Assembly: GCA_903903985.1 (NCBI GenBank)
Contig: CAIVAT010000114.1
Span: 1 to 38,616 of the forward strand
From: an uncultured Bacteroidales bacterium
Lineage (GTDB): Bacteria; Bacteroidota; Bacteroidia; Bacteroidales; FEN-979
Direction of reading: 5' to 3'
Length of the DNA stretch: 38,616 nucleotides
Shown here: in pieces, positions 1 through 12,300 of the stretch
How positions within the stretch are numbered: the stretch's first letter is position 1
Layout of the letters: each line of letters opens with the position of its first letter
Translations under genes and position numbers: made by a program
The notes under the pieces: generated by a model
The model's input: the letters and a program-made list of their open reading frames with translations, nothing else
The model's database searches: none
What the model was told of the DNA's origin: nothing

Positions 1-1
1 C

Positions 2-1849
2 GCAGTTACGGTAGTTGCCGACCCAAGTATCTCGGTACAACCAGCAGCTACCACCTCAGAATGTATCGGCGGAAACGTTCAACTGAGCGTTACTGCAGGA
101 AACGGTACACCTTCCCTCACCTATCAGTGGTACTCAAATATTGTGAACAGCACTACGGGTGACGATGTTGTTTTGCTTACTGATGAAACAAACGCAACAT
201 ACACCCCACCAGCAATATCAGCAGGAACAATGTATTATTTCGTCATTATCAAGGCCTCAGGAAGCGGCTGTAATGACAAAACTTCTGATGTTGCCGCAGT
301 TACGGTCGTCACCGACCCCACCTGGGCCACCAACACCGCTTCCCAATCATCAACCTGCGTTACGGATAATGCCGTTACATTTAGCGCTACTGTTTCGGGT
401 GGTACAGGAGGTAGCGTGACATGGTTGCGTGCAACTTCATCTGGTGGCAGTGGAACACTGGTTACCAGCACAGACAGTCCGGGTGTGGGCACATGGTATT
501 ATCGTCCGCATTATAACCCCAGTGCATCGGGTTGCAACCTGATCGACGGAACAGAATGGGTCTTTACTTTCTATCCGCTTCGCTCCATCAGTGGCAGTTT
601 TACCTATTATAACGCTGAGAATCCGGCTCTTGTACCAATCAGCCCAAAAGTGATCACAGTGGGATTGTACAAGGACAACACGCATGTTGGGTCCAATTAT
701 AGCGCCACTGCCGGTTCTTATGTTTTCAACAATCTTTGTCCGGGAACATATGAATTCAGAATCACTTCAGACATGCCTACAGATGGCAGCGTGAACACCA
801 CTGATGCCGCACAAGCAAACTACTGGGGCGCACATCCTTATTCCATAGAAAAAGTAAGGTTTTATGCCGGTGATGTGACACTTGCCAAACAGATAACGGC
901 CACCTCCGCCCAGCGGATCCAGGGATATTTTGTCAATGGAACCGCCTTCGACCGCCCCGACTGGACCTTCTGGAATACGGAAACAACCATTAGCGCCAAC
1001 CCTGCCGACCCAGGAACTGCCCCTGATTATCCCACTGTGATCCTCGTTGGATCAGGAAATATAACCGCCAACATGTATGGCCTCTGCACCGGCGACTTCA
1101 ACCGGAGCTTTGATCCTCTGTTGACCAAATCTTCGAGTTCAAGCCTGAGCCTGATCCACGGTGGAACTGTTCAGGCAGAGACCGGCCAGGAATTCGATTT
1201 GCCGGTTCACATGGTGAATGCCGCAAAAGTCGGAGCTGTATCGCTCATCCTGAATTTCCCGGCTGATCTGGTCGAAGTGAAGGATGTGGTGATGAACAGC
1301 GCTGACGGACAACTCGACTGGGCTGTCAAGGGCAATGAACTCAGGATTGGATGGAATTCGCTGGCGCCTGCCGACCTGGCTGCATTGGCCAACCTCGTCA
1401 CCCTGAAACTTAAAACGACGGCAGCATTCACCAATGGGGCTTCCATCAGATTAGTGCTGGCCGCCAACCCGCTGAATGAACTGGCCGACGATTATTATGA
1501 TGTTATCGGCAATGCCCTGTTGAGTGTCGATGTTGTTGAAGCATCGCCCAACGGCATCGCTCTCAAGCCTGCCTCGCAAGGGATCACCTTACAAAATTAT
1601 CCAAACCCGTTCGCAGGTCATACCACGATTGCCTATACCCTTCCGTTCAACGGAAAGGTCATCCTTGAAATCCACAACACGCTGGGGAAGACAGTTGAAA
1701 TCCTGATGATTGAAACGCAGCAGAGAGGGGATCATCTGCTGAAATTTGATGCAACCGGCCTGGCATCGGGAATTTATACCGCCACCATCCGGCTCAGCGG
1801 CACAAATGATGAACTGATCCGGACTATTAAGCTTGTTAATAACAGATAG
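2..1849 (+). CDS. Secreted Ig/dockerin-like/cohesin-like protein with T9SS sorting domain (5' partial)
   Basis: The frame is open to the window edge, so the true start lies upstream; 615 residues are visible. Order seen: an Ig-like domain (visible residues about 1-95), a second Ig-like domain with paired Trp/Tyr-rich strands (to about 190), a CnaB/SdrD-type beta domain (I-T-V-G-L-Y...G-T-Y-E-F, about 195-255), a dockerin-like segment with one good calcium-type loop (D-M-P-T-D-G-S-V-N-T-T-D), a cohesin-like beta-sandwich (about 380-510) and a T9SS type A sorting domain (about 530-615) with Y-P-N-P-F and G-I-Y-T-A. Family knowledge: such proteins cross the outer membrane through T9SS and are anchored or released at the surface. 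The second dockerin-like loop after G-D-V-T is degenerate compared with the paralogous cassette ending the giant protein at 14542. No catalytic domain is visible; adhesion or scaffold is inference. Confidence 0.85.
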   Translation, partial: AVTVVADPSISVQPAATTSECIGGNVQLSVTAGNGTPSLTYQWYSNIVNSTTGDDVVLLTDETNATYTPPAISAGTMYYFVIIKASGSGCNDKTSDVAAVTVVTDPTWATNTASQSSTCVTDNAVTFSATVSGGTGGSVTWLRATSSGGSGTLVTSTDSPGVGTWYYRPHYNPSASGCNLIDGTEWVFTFYPLRSISGSFTYYNAENPALVPISPKVITVGLYKDNTHVGSNYSATAGSYVFNNLCPGTYEFRITSDMPTDGSVNTTDAAQANYWGAHPYSIEKVRFYAGDVTLAKQITATSAQRIQGYFVNGTAFDRPDWTFWNTETTISANPADPGTAPDYPTVILVGSGNITANMYGLCTGDFNRSFDPLLTKSSSSSLSLIHGGTVQAETGQEFDLPVHMVNAAKVGAVSLILNFPADLVEVKDVVMNSADGQLDWAVKGNELRIGWNSLAPADLAALANLVTLKLKTTAAFTNGASIRLVLAANPLNELADDYYDVIGNALLSVDVVEASPNGIALKPASQGITLQNYPNPFAGHTTIAYTLPFNGKVILEIHNTLGKTVEILMIETQQRGDHLLKFDATGLASGIYTATIRLSGTNDELIRTIKLVNNR

Positions 1850-1867
1850 GAGGCTACCCATCCCCTG

Positions 1868-1890
1868 CCCCTCCCTGTATCATGGAGGGG
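1868..1890. repeat. Hairpin CCCCTCC / GGAGGGG between two secreted-protein genes
   Basis: A 7-bp perfect stem (CCCCTCC at 1868-1874, GGAGGGG at 1884-1890) with a 9-nt loop lies 18 nt after the stop of the preceding gene. Imperfect pairing continues outward (CCCA.. / ..TGGG). There is no T-run, so it is not a textbook terminator, though it could stabilise the upstream mRNA end. It covers the ATG at 1882, which weakens that codon as the start of the next gene. Confidence 0.4.
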
Positions 1891-1926
1891 TTTGGAGTGG
1901 GTTCTCAATTAAAAATCAATCAGATA

Positions 1927-3348
1927 GTGAAAAAGATTACGCTTCTTTTGGTTTGTCTTGTTTGGTTTTTATCTTTAGGGATGCATGCTGAGAACGCCCC
2001 CGTGACCATGGCCGCAAATGTTACAGCTGCCATACCGGGGGTTTCCTCGGTTGCAGTTCCGGTTACGGTTACAGGGTTCAATGACATCGGCCAGTTTACC
2101 CTAACCATGAAGTTCGACACTACCAGGGTGCGCTTTGTATCCGCAACTGCCAATCCTGCCCTGCCGGGAATGAGTGTAACCTATACCAAGCCTTCCGGGA
2201 ACACCAAGGCGTCTCTTGTTTTCTCCTGGACGGGCAGCTCAAATGTCAGCCTGGCCGACGGGTCATCGCTTGCCGGCCTGACATTTTCGTATGTAACGGG
2301 GACAGGATTGCTCAGCTGGGCTTACACCTATGGAGCCGTATGCCAGTTTAAGCGCTACGTAGGAGCAGTACTTACCACCCTGAGCGATACACCCAAATAT
2401 CTTTTTTATCTGAATGGCGGCATTTCAAACCGCGGTGCACCCGTTACTTTTGTGCCGGTAATTATCATGACGGCCCCGGGATCATTTCAGATTCCTGTAA
2501 CAGTAAACGGTTTTAACGGCATCGGTGCGCTAACCTTATATCTTGAGTACGACCCTGCCTTTATTACTTACCAGAACACTTTTACCAAGAACCCTGCCTT
2601 CGGATCAACTTTCCTGGTGGGAAATATTGCCGGAACCGATGGCAAAATGCTGATGATCATACAGTGGTATGGCGGCGCTGTTACGCTGGGAAACGGCGCT
2701 GCACTTTGCACGATGAACTTCAGTTATGCTGGAGCAGGCGCCACTTGCCCCCTGAGCTGGAACGACAATGGCCCCTCATGCGAATATGCAGATGGTTCGG
2801 GGGATGTACTGATTGACCTGCCAAAAAATTATTATTACCATGATGGAGTGGTCTCTCCTCCGCTAATCGCAAATTTTACGGCAGACAACTTTACGCCGCA
2901 TAAAACGGATACCGTTCAGTTGACTGATCAAAGCGCAGGGGGTGCCACTTCATGGAACTGGAGTTTCGACAGGCCTGCTGTAGTCTTCCTGAACGGTACA
3001 AACGCATCATCACAAAACCCGCAGGTGAAATTTACCGATGGTGGAACTTATTCCGTGACCCTGCTGGTCACAAATTCGTATCTTACTGATTCTGAAGCGA
3101 AAATAGCTTTCATCCGGGCAGGGACTCCAGGGACCTGGACCGGAAACACCTCTTCGGATTGGAATGTTTGGTCGAATTGGGATAATTGGCTGGTACCCGA
3201 TAGCAACACCCCGGTCCTTATTCCTCCTGCAGCGCCAAACTGGCCGGTATACAACGGCGACCTGATCCTTGGGATCAACTGCAGCAGGCTCACACTGAGT
3301 GGCTCTACAAGCAGGATGACTATTACTGGTGATTTAAAAATTCCTTAA
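1927..3348 (+). CDS. Secreted two-cohesin/PKD protein lacking a T9SS signal
   Basis: From GTG 1927 the product is 473 residues and begins with a typical signal peptide (M-K-K-I-T-L-L-L-V-C-L-V-W-F-L-S...A-E-N-A). An in-frame ATG at 1882 would add 15 residues but sits in a hairpin arm, so I prefer 1927. Two cohesin-like domains follow (about 25-155 and 165-310), each ending in a C-x-F/Y...N-G-G or H-D-G pattern also seen in the protein at 14682. A PKD domain follows (about 315-395; S-W-N-W-S-F-D, G-T-Y-S-V-T-L). The end is a W-T-G-N-T-S-S-D-W...N-W...P module (about 400-473) of the kind that starts beta-solenoids in the giant protein downstream. It stops as the solenoid would begin and has no sorting domain. 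The next gene starts 10 nt on, so the two are probably co-transcribed. Function unknown; surface binding is inferred. Confidence 0.8.
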   Translation: MKKITLLLVCLVWFLSLGMHAENAPVTMAANVTAAIPGVSSVAVPVTVTGFNDIGQFTLTMKFDTTRVRFVSATANPALPGMSVTYTKPSGNTKASLVFSWTGSSNVSLADGSSLAGLTFSYVTGTGLLSWAYTYGAVCQFKRYVGAVLTTLSDTPKYLFYLNGGISNRGAPVTFVPVIIMTAPGSFQIPVTVNGFNGIGALTLYLEYDPAFITYQNTFTKNPAFGSTFLVGNIAGTDGKMLMIIQWYGGAVTLGNGAALCTMNFSYAGAGATCPLSWNDNGPSCEYADGSGDVLIDLPKNYYYHDGVVSPPLIANFTADNFTPHKTDTVQLTDQSAGGATSWNWSFDRPAVVFLNGTNASSQNPQVKFTDGGTYSVTLLVTNSYLTDSEAKIAFIRAGTPGTWTGNTSSDWNVWSNWDNWLVPDSNTPVLIPPAAPNWPVYNGDLILGINCSRLTLSGSTSRMTITGDLKIP

Positions 3349-3358
3349 ATCTGAATTT

Positions 3359-6300
3359 ATGAAGAATCACATGTTAATGCTTATTAGTGTGCTTATTGGG
3401 CTTCTTTTTTTTGTTACAAATGGGTCGGGGCAAACGACCAGGACCGTTGGAGTCTCCGGTAACTATACAACCCTTAAACTGGCATTTGATGCAATAAATG
3501 CCGGCACCATCACCGGTAGTATCACCCTTCAAATAACCGGAAACACAACCGAAACATCATCTGCAGTATTGAATGCCAGCGGCAACGGGAGTGCGAACTA
3601 TACCACGGTATCAATTTATCCAACCAGTTCCGGACTTATCATTGCCGGCAACTTGAATTTACCGCTGATCGACTTGAACGGGGCCGATCATGTAACCATT
3701 GATGGAAGGGTGAATGGTTCAGGTTCAGTGACCGATCTCACCATTACCAATTCCAGCACCGGTATTACCGCTTCGACTGTACGCTTTGTCAACTCTGCCG
3801 AAAATAATACCGTTAAGTACCTGACCATCAAAGGTTCTGAAACGAGCGCGGCGACAAGTAATACCACCGGGATCATCTTTTTCTCAACCTCCTCATCCGG
3901 AAATGGAAACGATGGAAATACCATCGATCATAACAACATCACCAGTGATGCAGCCGGCAGGGCCACACATGCCATTTATTCCCTGGGCTCATCCGACCAT
4001 TCTAACAGCGAAGACATAATCAGCAACAACAATATTTACGATTTTCTCAACAATGGTCTGGCATCCTGCGGGGTTCATATCTCTTCCAATTCAACTTCAT
4101 GGACCATTTCGGGAAACAGCCTCTTTGAAACGACATCCTTTATTCCAACAGCAGATGTGGCATTCAATGCAATGGTTATTGATAATTCATCGGGCACCGG
4201 TTTTACAATCACCGGAAACTATATTGGAGGAAGTTCAGCCTCATGCGGCGGCCAGGCTTGGACAAAAACCAACTCCAAAAACAACATCTTCTATGCCATC
4301 AATCTGAATGCCGGGACTTCTCCAGTAAGCAATATCCAGGGAAATACAATCCAGAACTTTTCCTGGAGCAATTCCGGATCCCAGGCCTGGACCGGTATTC
4401 AGTGTACGGTAGGCTCAGTGAATGTCGGTACAACTGCCGGGAATATCATCGGGGCAACATCAGGAACCGGATCAATCACGGTGACCGGAGGAGCATCAGG
4501 GTTGAATGTCTATGGGATAAATATTGCCGGATCGGGAACAATAACTATCCGAAATAACAAAATTGGCGCAATCACTGCAGCCAATTCCAATATATCGTAT
4601 GCAAGCAATTTTTATGGCATCAATAAAGCAAACACGGGAACAGGCTCCATCATCGACAATATCATCGGAAGTACAATAACAACAAACAGTATCCTTGCAA
4701 GTTCTGCAAGCACGGCCAATGATCAAATTGTTTCCGGGATCAGCAATACAAATGGTTCAAATGGTTTTACAATCAGCAACAACACCATCTCCAACCTCAC
4801 CAACGGCACTACCAATGCAAATACCGGGGCCGCCGGATTAATAGTTGGTATTTCATCCTCATCCGCCGTTAATATTATCTTAAACAATACAATCAGTTAT
4901 TTGACCATTGCCAATGCCAACAGCGCGGCTAACAATACCGCATCGATTTGCGGAATCGCACTGACGGGAACGAATCAACTTAAAACCATCACCGGAAATA
5001 CTATTTGTTACTTATCCAACAACTGCGCTTCATTTACCGGGAGTGCGATTGGGCTGTATTTTGGTGCTACCGGGATGTACACCACAAACTCTCATACCGT
5101 TACCGGTAATTTCATCCATGATATTTCCGTAAATGTTTCTTCCACAGGGGCCTCGGTATATGGAATTAAGATCAGCACGGGTCAAACCACTTATGCCAAC
5201 AACATCATCAGTTTGGGGGGAAACACGGCAACCACAATTTATGGAATATACGAAACTGGAACAGCCAGCAACAACAACAACATCTATTTTAACTCGGTTT
5301 TTATTGCCGGAAATTTGAGTTCGGGCGTTACTGATAAATCATACTGCTTATACAGCGCTGGGTATGCAAATACACGAATCTTTAAAAATAATATTTTTGA
5401 AAATGCCCGGTCAACCACAGGTGGTACAAGTTTGCATTATGCTGCATTTTTCAACTATGGTGTGAGCACTTCCCTGTCACTGGATTTTAATGATTACTAT
5501 ACACCGGGTACTGGCGGAGTCCTGGGTTTTTACAATGGTGCCGACGTGAATGCAGTTCCACTCATTTCAGGACTTGATGGTAAAAGTTTAGCCATCAACC
5601 CAACATTTTCAAGCCCGGGAGGAACTGAAGCATTGAATTACACCCCTTTGTCAGATAAACTTGAAGGAACAACAATCAGCACATTGTCAACAGATTACGC
5701 ATCGGTGAACCGGGCAGCAACACCCTCCATGGGCGCTTATGAAGTCACCCTGAGTCTCAATGCCGATGTGTACAAATCCGGAGTTTTTCAATCCAGTTAT
5801 TTTCGGTTAAAAGATGCTTTTGATAAAATAAACAATGGAACCCATACGGGTGTGCTTGAGATCAGGATCAAGGCCAACATGGTGGAAACAGTTTCCGCAG
5901 TGCTTTATCAAAGCGGATATTCGAGCAGTGCAGGCATATCAAATTACAGTTCTTTAACTATTTACCCTACCGTGGCCGGCATAACCGTGACCGGCAATTT
6001 CGATTCACCCCTGATTGATTTGAATGGTGCAGACAATGTGACCATTGATGGGCGGGTGAACCAATCAGGGGCAACAGACCTGACCATAGCCAACGCCAGC
6101 ACGGGAACTTTTGCTTCAGCCATCCGGTTCATCATATCAGCTGAAAGCAATACTGTTAAATATTGTAATATAACTTCCTCCTGCAATAGTGCAGGTGTAG
6201 GTGCAATCAATTTCACCTCCTCCACCACCGGGAACGGAAACGACAACAACATTATTGAATTTTGTAATATCTCCAACACAGGTGGAAACAGGCCTGTCAA

Positions 6301-9300
6301 TATCATATTTTCCTCAGGAACCTCCGGCCGTGAAAATAGTGGAAACATCATCAGATACAACAATATTTATAATTTTTTCAATCCGAATTCCAATTCATAT
6401 GGCATTAATATTTCATCTAATTCTACTGATTGGACCATCTCTGACAATAGTTTTTATGAAACAACGACCTTTGCCCCTTACGGTGCCAACAAGTATTATC
6501 CCATTTTTGTGAATACCGGCAACAACAATATCATCAGTAATAATTATATAGGCGGCAGTGAGCCATTGTGCGGCGGTTCTGCATTTACAGTAAATGCAAG
6601 TCTGGGTCATTATTTTTGCGGTATCTATTTTAATGGCGGAGTCGCGTGCATGGTTCAGAATAACATCATACGTAACATCAATTATACCAGCATCCAGTCA
6701 AATCCATGGGATGGTATTTTCATCAATTCAGGTAATGCCACAGTCACAGGCAACACAATAGGTGCAGCGACCGGAACCGGCTCCATTGTTATTACAACTC
6801 CTTCTGTTGCAGCAAGTGCAACGATGAACGGAGGCGTGGTTACCGCGATCACACTGCTGGGCGGAGGAACCGGTTACACGACAGCACCTCCGGTTACATT
6901 TTCAACATCAGGCAGTACAATACCTGCCACAGCTACTGCCACCATAGCCGGGGGAGTCGTTACAACGCTGACGCTGAATTCAGGGGGAAGCGGATATACA
7001 GGTACACCCAACGTGGTGTTTGACGGGCAATCGTATGGATATTCCACATCACACGGTATGATTCAAAACAGCTCGGGAGCAGTAAATATAACAAACAATA
7101 ATATTGGTTCAATTACCACGGCTGGCACAGCCTATTATTCACATAGTTTCGAATCAATATACGTGAGGAGTGTAGCCTCGACATTGGCCATCAGCAATAA
7201 CCTGATAGGAAGCCTTACAACAGCCAACAGCATATTAACGAGTTCTTCAGCAGTTTCATCAGTCACCAAGCAGGATGTTTATGGAATATACAGTGCCGGT
7301 ATCGGTACAACAACCATTTCGGGAAACACGATAGCCAATCTAACCAATGCCTATGCAGGCACCAATTCATTATCGCGGGTAAGAGGCATTCAAACGATTG
7401 CAGGCTATAATACCATTCAAAACAATACGGTAAGCGATTTAACTTCTTTCAGCAAGCAATCCACCCCTTCGACTTCTGCTTCGATTGTAGGCATTTCACA
7501 AACTTCATCCACTTCCTCGACCGTTCAGACAGTTACAGGAAATACCATCTGTAATTTATTCAGCACAAGCGCAACAGCACAGATATATGTAACAGGAATA
7601 TATTATTCGGGGCCAACAACCGGCTCCTGTTCTGTTTCAGGAAATTTCATCCACAGCCTTTCCATTGCATCCTCCGATGTAACATCAAATATCAAAGGAA
7701 TCGAACTTAATTACGGGGGAGCAACCTGTGCCAATAATATCGTCAGCCTGGGGAATGGCCTTACCTCCGGGTATTTCATCAGTGGCATATGGGATGAGAG
7801 TGGTGCCACCAATAACAACAATATCTACTTCAATACGGTTTATATTGGCGGAAGCGTGACATCCGGGACAACATCATCAACTGCGGCCTTAAAAAATTCA
7901 GCCAATTCTTCGACAAGAAATTACAGGAATAATATCCTGTTCAATGCCCGTTCCGGTGGCTCCAGCGGAAAACATTATTCGATTATTCTTTCAGGCATAG
8001 CAAACTTGACCATTGATTACAATGACTATTTCGCATTGGGAACCGGCGGAATGCTTGGTGTTATCGGCACACTCGACAAACCAACCTTATCCGCCTGGAA
8101 AGCTGCTACAGGGCAGGATGTTTATAGCTTAAGCACTAATCCGGTCTTTGCCGGCACAAACTGGACTACTGCCTCAAATTATTATACTACTACATCGTTG
8201 CCCGGGGGATCAGGAACCGGCATCACCACTGATTATGCAGGAAACACAAGAGGCATCACTCCAAAAATGGGTGCACTGGAAATCAACAGTTATATTTGGC
8301 AGGGCAGCACAAGTACTGACTTTGCGGCTGTAAGCAACTGGACAGGAGGGACTGTGCCCCCGGATGGAGCCGACATTTCCTTTGCTACCGCACCTGACCG
8401 GGACTGCTATTTGGATCAAAACAGAACAATTGGAGATATAACCAATGCACAATCCACAAGAAAACTGGTTGTAAATGGTAAACAGCTTACGATAACCAAA
8501 AATCTGAATTTCACCAATGGCGCGCAGATAGATGCTACCACTGCATCATCCTGCATTTTATTTACCGGAATGTCTGCACAGAATATCCCGGCAGGAATCT
8601 TCACGGGCAATACCGTGGAAACCATCGGAATTAACAACATCAGCGGTGTTACATTAAACGGAAATTTAACCATATCAGGAACATTGATCCTTTCCAATGG
8701 TTCTTTTTCACTGGGAATGAATACGCTGACATTGGACGGAGCCATTGTCACATCAACCGGATCTCTGACCGGTGGCAGTGCAACCAACCTCATCATTGGT
8801 GGAAGCGGATCATCTGCAACCCTGCCTGCTGTGTCACTGAACAATTTCACCATAAACCGTCCAAATGGCCTGGTCTTAGGCGGATCAGTAACCGTTGGTG
8901 GCACACTTGCATTAACGGATGGTACGTTGATCATAGGTGCCAATATGTTGACCATGGCGGGCAACTCACTCACAAAATCAACCGGAAATATTGATGCGAG
9001 CAATGCAGGCGCTGCTATAATTTTTTTGAATACCACTGCGATTATTTTTCCACCTTCCCTTTTCACCAGTACTGTTAATGATTTAACCATCGGTGGTGCT
9101 GGAGGGATCACTTCCTCCAGCGATTTAACAGTCAATGGAGTTCTTGATTTAGAGGCGGCCAATCCATCCGGTGTGAAAGGCTGTCTTGATATGGTTGACG
9201 GATCAATCATAAAAACCCTCCTCATGGGACCCAATGCCACAACCACCGGAACTGGTGATGTAACAGGGATAGTTTCACGTTCTTCCTTCGTCGTAAATAC

Positions 9301-12300
9301 ACCATATTCCTTCGGAAACAAGTTTACCACACTGAATATGGCTGCAGGCGGAACATTGCCATCCTCCCTCAGTTTTAAAATAATTCTGAGCTCATCGGAT
9401 CTGAGCTGGAAACCAGATGCCATTCGCCGTTATTATGATATTATCCGCACAGGTGGAACCAGTGCAACCAAAGTCACCCTCAATCTTCATTATTTAGACA
9501 GTGAACTCAACGGTGCGAGTGAAGGCAACCTTGATTTATTTGATTATCACCTCGGCGGTACTCCGCATATCGATGACCACGGTCATTCGAACGACAATAC
9601 GGCTGACAACTGGGTTGGGTTGGCCAATCTCAGCCTGACTTATGTCGCCAGGACTGCCTTCAACGATAAATATTGGATGCTTGGTACATCCACTGCTGCC
9701 AATTATACATGGCTTGGTGTCACATCCGATTGGGCTTCGAGTTACAATTGGCTGGGCGGGGTCGTTCCATCATCTGGCAATCATGTTACCATTCCGGATG
9801 CTGGCACAACTCCTTTTGATCCCGATTTGCCGGCAACTGCAACCATTGGTTCCCTTACCATTCAGGCCGGAGGCATCCTTAATGGTGGCACGGATAACAT
9901 CCTGACCATTGATGGAGCTGCCGGTGCATGGGACAACATGGGAACGTTCAATGCCGGGAACAGCACAGTCGTGTTTACCAATGCCGCAGCAACCATGTCT
10001 GACCCCACTAACTTCTATAATGTCACCGTTGCTGATGGAGCAAAACTCACCCTTGGGACTGATAATATCCTGAGAATTGCGGGAACGTTATCACTCTCCA
10101 CTACCGGCATTTTAAATGCCGCATACAATCACAATACGGTAGAATATAACGGGGATATTCAAACAGTTATCAATCCAAATGGCGTAACCCCGGGTTATTA
10201 TAACCTTATTCTAAGCGGAACGGGGACGAAAACGCTTCCCGGAACCGATTTGTCGATCGCCAATGACTTTACAATTTCAGGATCAGTTTCCGCGACAGCG
10301 GCTTCCATGATCAATTTAACCGGAGAACTCACCATTGGAGTTGGTTGTACATTTGCAACAGGCAACTACAATCATTTCATAGGTGGGTATTTCGATAACA
10401 GCGGGATTTTCAATGCTTCATCAGGATATACAATTACTTTAAACGGTATTGCCACACAATCAATCTATGGGTCATCCACAACAATATTTGATAATTTGAC
10501 GATAAACAATAGCATGGGAGTTACCCTCTTTTCCAATGTTAATGTAGATAATGTACTGACACTTGCCAACGGTACCCTTAGTGTTGAAGCCACCACGCTT
10601 GGAATCAACGGGGCAATCAGTAAAACGTACGGGAATATAGATGTGAACTCCAATTCCTCCTTGAGTTTTGGCGGGACAAGCAGCCTAACGCTTCCTGACA
10701 ATATATTCACTGCTACACCTTCCATCAACAACCTCACCATCAACAGATCCGGAGGGGTTGCCATGGGCAATCAAAACATGATCATAAACGGACTGTTGAA
10801 TTTAGAGGCGGGAACGGTTGAAATTGGCGCCAATACACTGACTATTAACGGAAGTTCTCCTACAAGAACAACCGGGAATATTGATGCAGGCAATCCATCT
10901 GGGACCCTTGTTTTTAGCAATATTTCCCCGATCACTTTGCCGTCCTTTATATTTACAGATGATGTTAACAATCTAATCATCAATAGTTCAGGAGGCATTA
11001 CGGCCAGCAGCGATTTTACCATAAATGGCATCCTCAATTTGCAAAGCGATAACCCATCGGCCATCAAAGGCAGCCTGGATATGTGGAACGGTACCGCATT
11101 GAAAACTTTGACCATGGGACCTTCCGCCACCACCATTGGAACAGGCGATGTGACGGGCATTGTTAAGCGTACATCCTTTCTTGCAAATACCCCTTATTCA
11201 TTCGGAAACCAATTTACCACGATTGTCTTTTCGGATGGTGGGACATATCCTTCAGAAATAAAAGCAAAGATCTCCATTGGTGCTTCACCTTCGTGGAAAA
11301 CGACAGCCATCCAGCGAATGTATGACTTTGTGCAGACTGACGGGGTTAACTGCATTTCAACCATTACCACCCATTACCTTGATACAGAGCTCAATGGTAA
11401 TATTGAGAATGAGCTGGTTCAGTGGACAAGATCTCCTGGGACTCCTGATGTATTAACTGAATGGGGGCGTTCAAATTGCAACTCCGCTAATAATTGGGTT
11501 GCAATTGCCAATGTAAATATTGGCTATTACCCAACCAGTTTCGGTCAACTGGAAAATACCCTTGCTAAGTCGGAAATTGTTTCTTATATATGGAATGGAT
11601 CGCAAAGTACAGCATGGGCCACCATTGAGAACTGGACACCCACGGGAACTCCGTCCTCTACCTCAAATGTAGTTGTTCCTGATGCCTCTACCACAAACTT
11701 CTCCCCAACGATACCAACCTCTGTCGAACTCAAGACACTGACCATTGAAGCAGCGGGTATTTTAAATGCCAATGAGGGTATTGAAGTAACCATCAATGGC
11801 AGCAATGGAGCGTGGAGTAATGCCGGAGGCACATATAATCCAAATACAAGCATTGTTACCTTTACAAATGCCAACGCGACCATTTCGGGGTCGACGAATT
11901 TCAACAATGTAACGATACCTGGTGAGAAGGTTTTATGGATGCAAAGTGGCAGTACCATGAGAATATCCGGAACAATGATCAATAACGGAACCTGGCGCAC
12001 CGTGATCGGAGGGCCGACCACGGTAGAATATAGCGGAGGAAACCAGACCGTGGTGGTTCCTAATCCAACCACAAACCGTTATAGTACGTTGATCCTCAGT
12101 GGCAGCGGTACGAAAACCATGCCGTCGACTGCATTGGCCATATATGGCGATTTCTCAATATTGGGAACAGCAACTGCAACAGCGATTGCTTCGGTGAATA
12201 CGAACGGCAATTTCATCATTGGCTCAGACGCAACATTCAGAACAGGAGCATTGAGTCATTCCATCGGAGGAAACTTCTCGAACGACGGCGTTTTTTCGGC

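Noticed and set aside
8416..9423. 335-codon open frame on the minus strand within the giant gene
   Set aside because: It lies entirely antisense to a well-supported beta-helix coding region, has low-complexity Val/Pro-rich composition and no recognisable domain.
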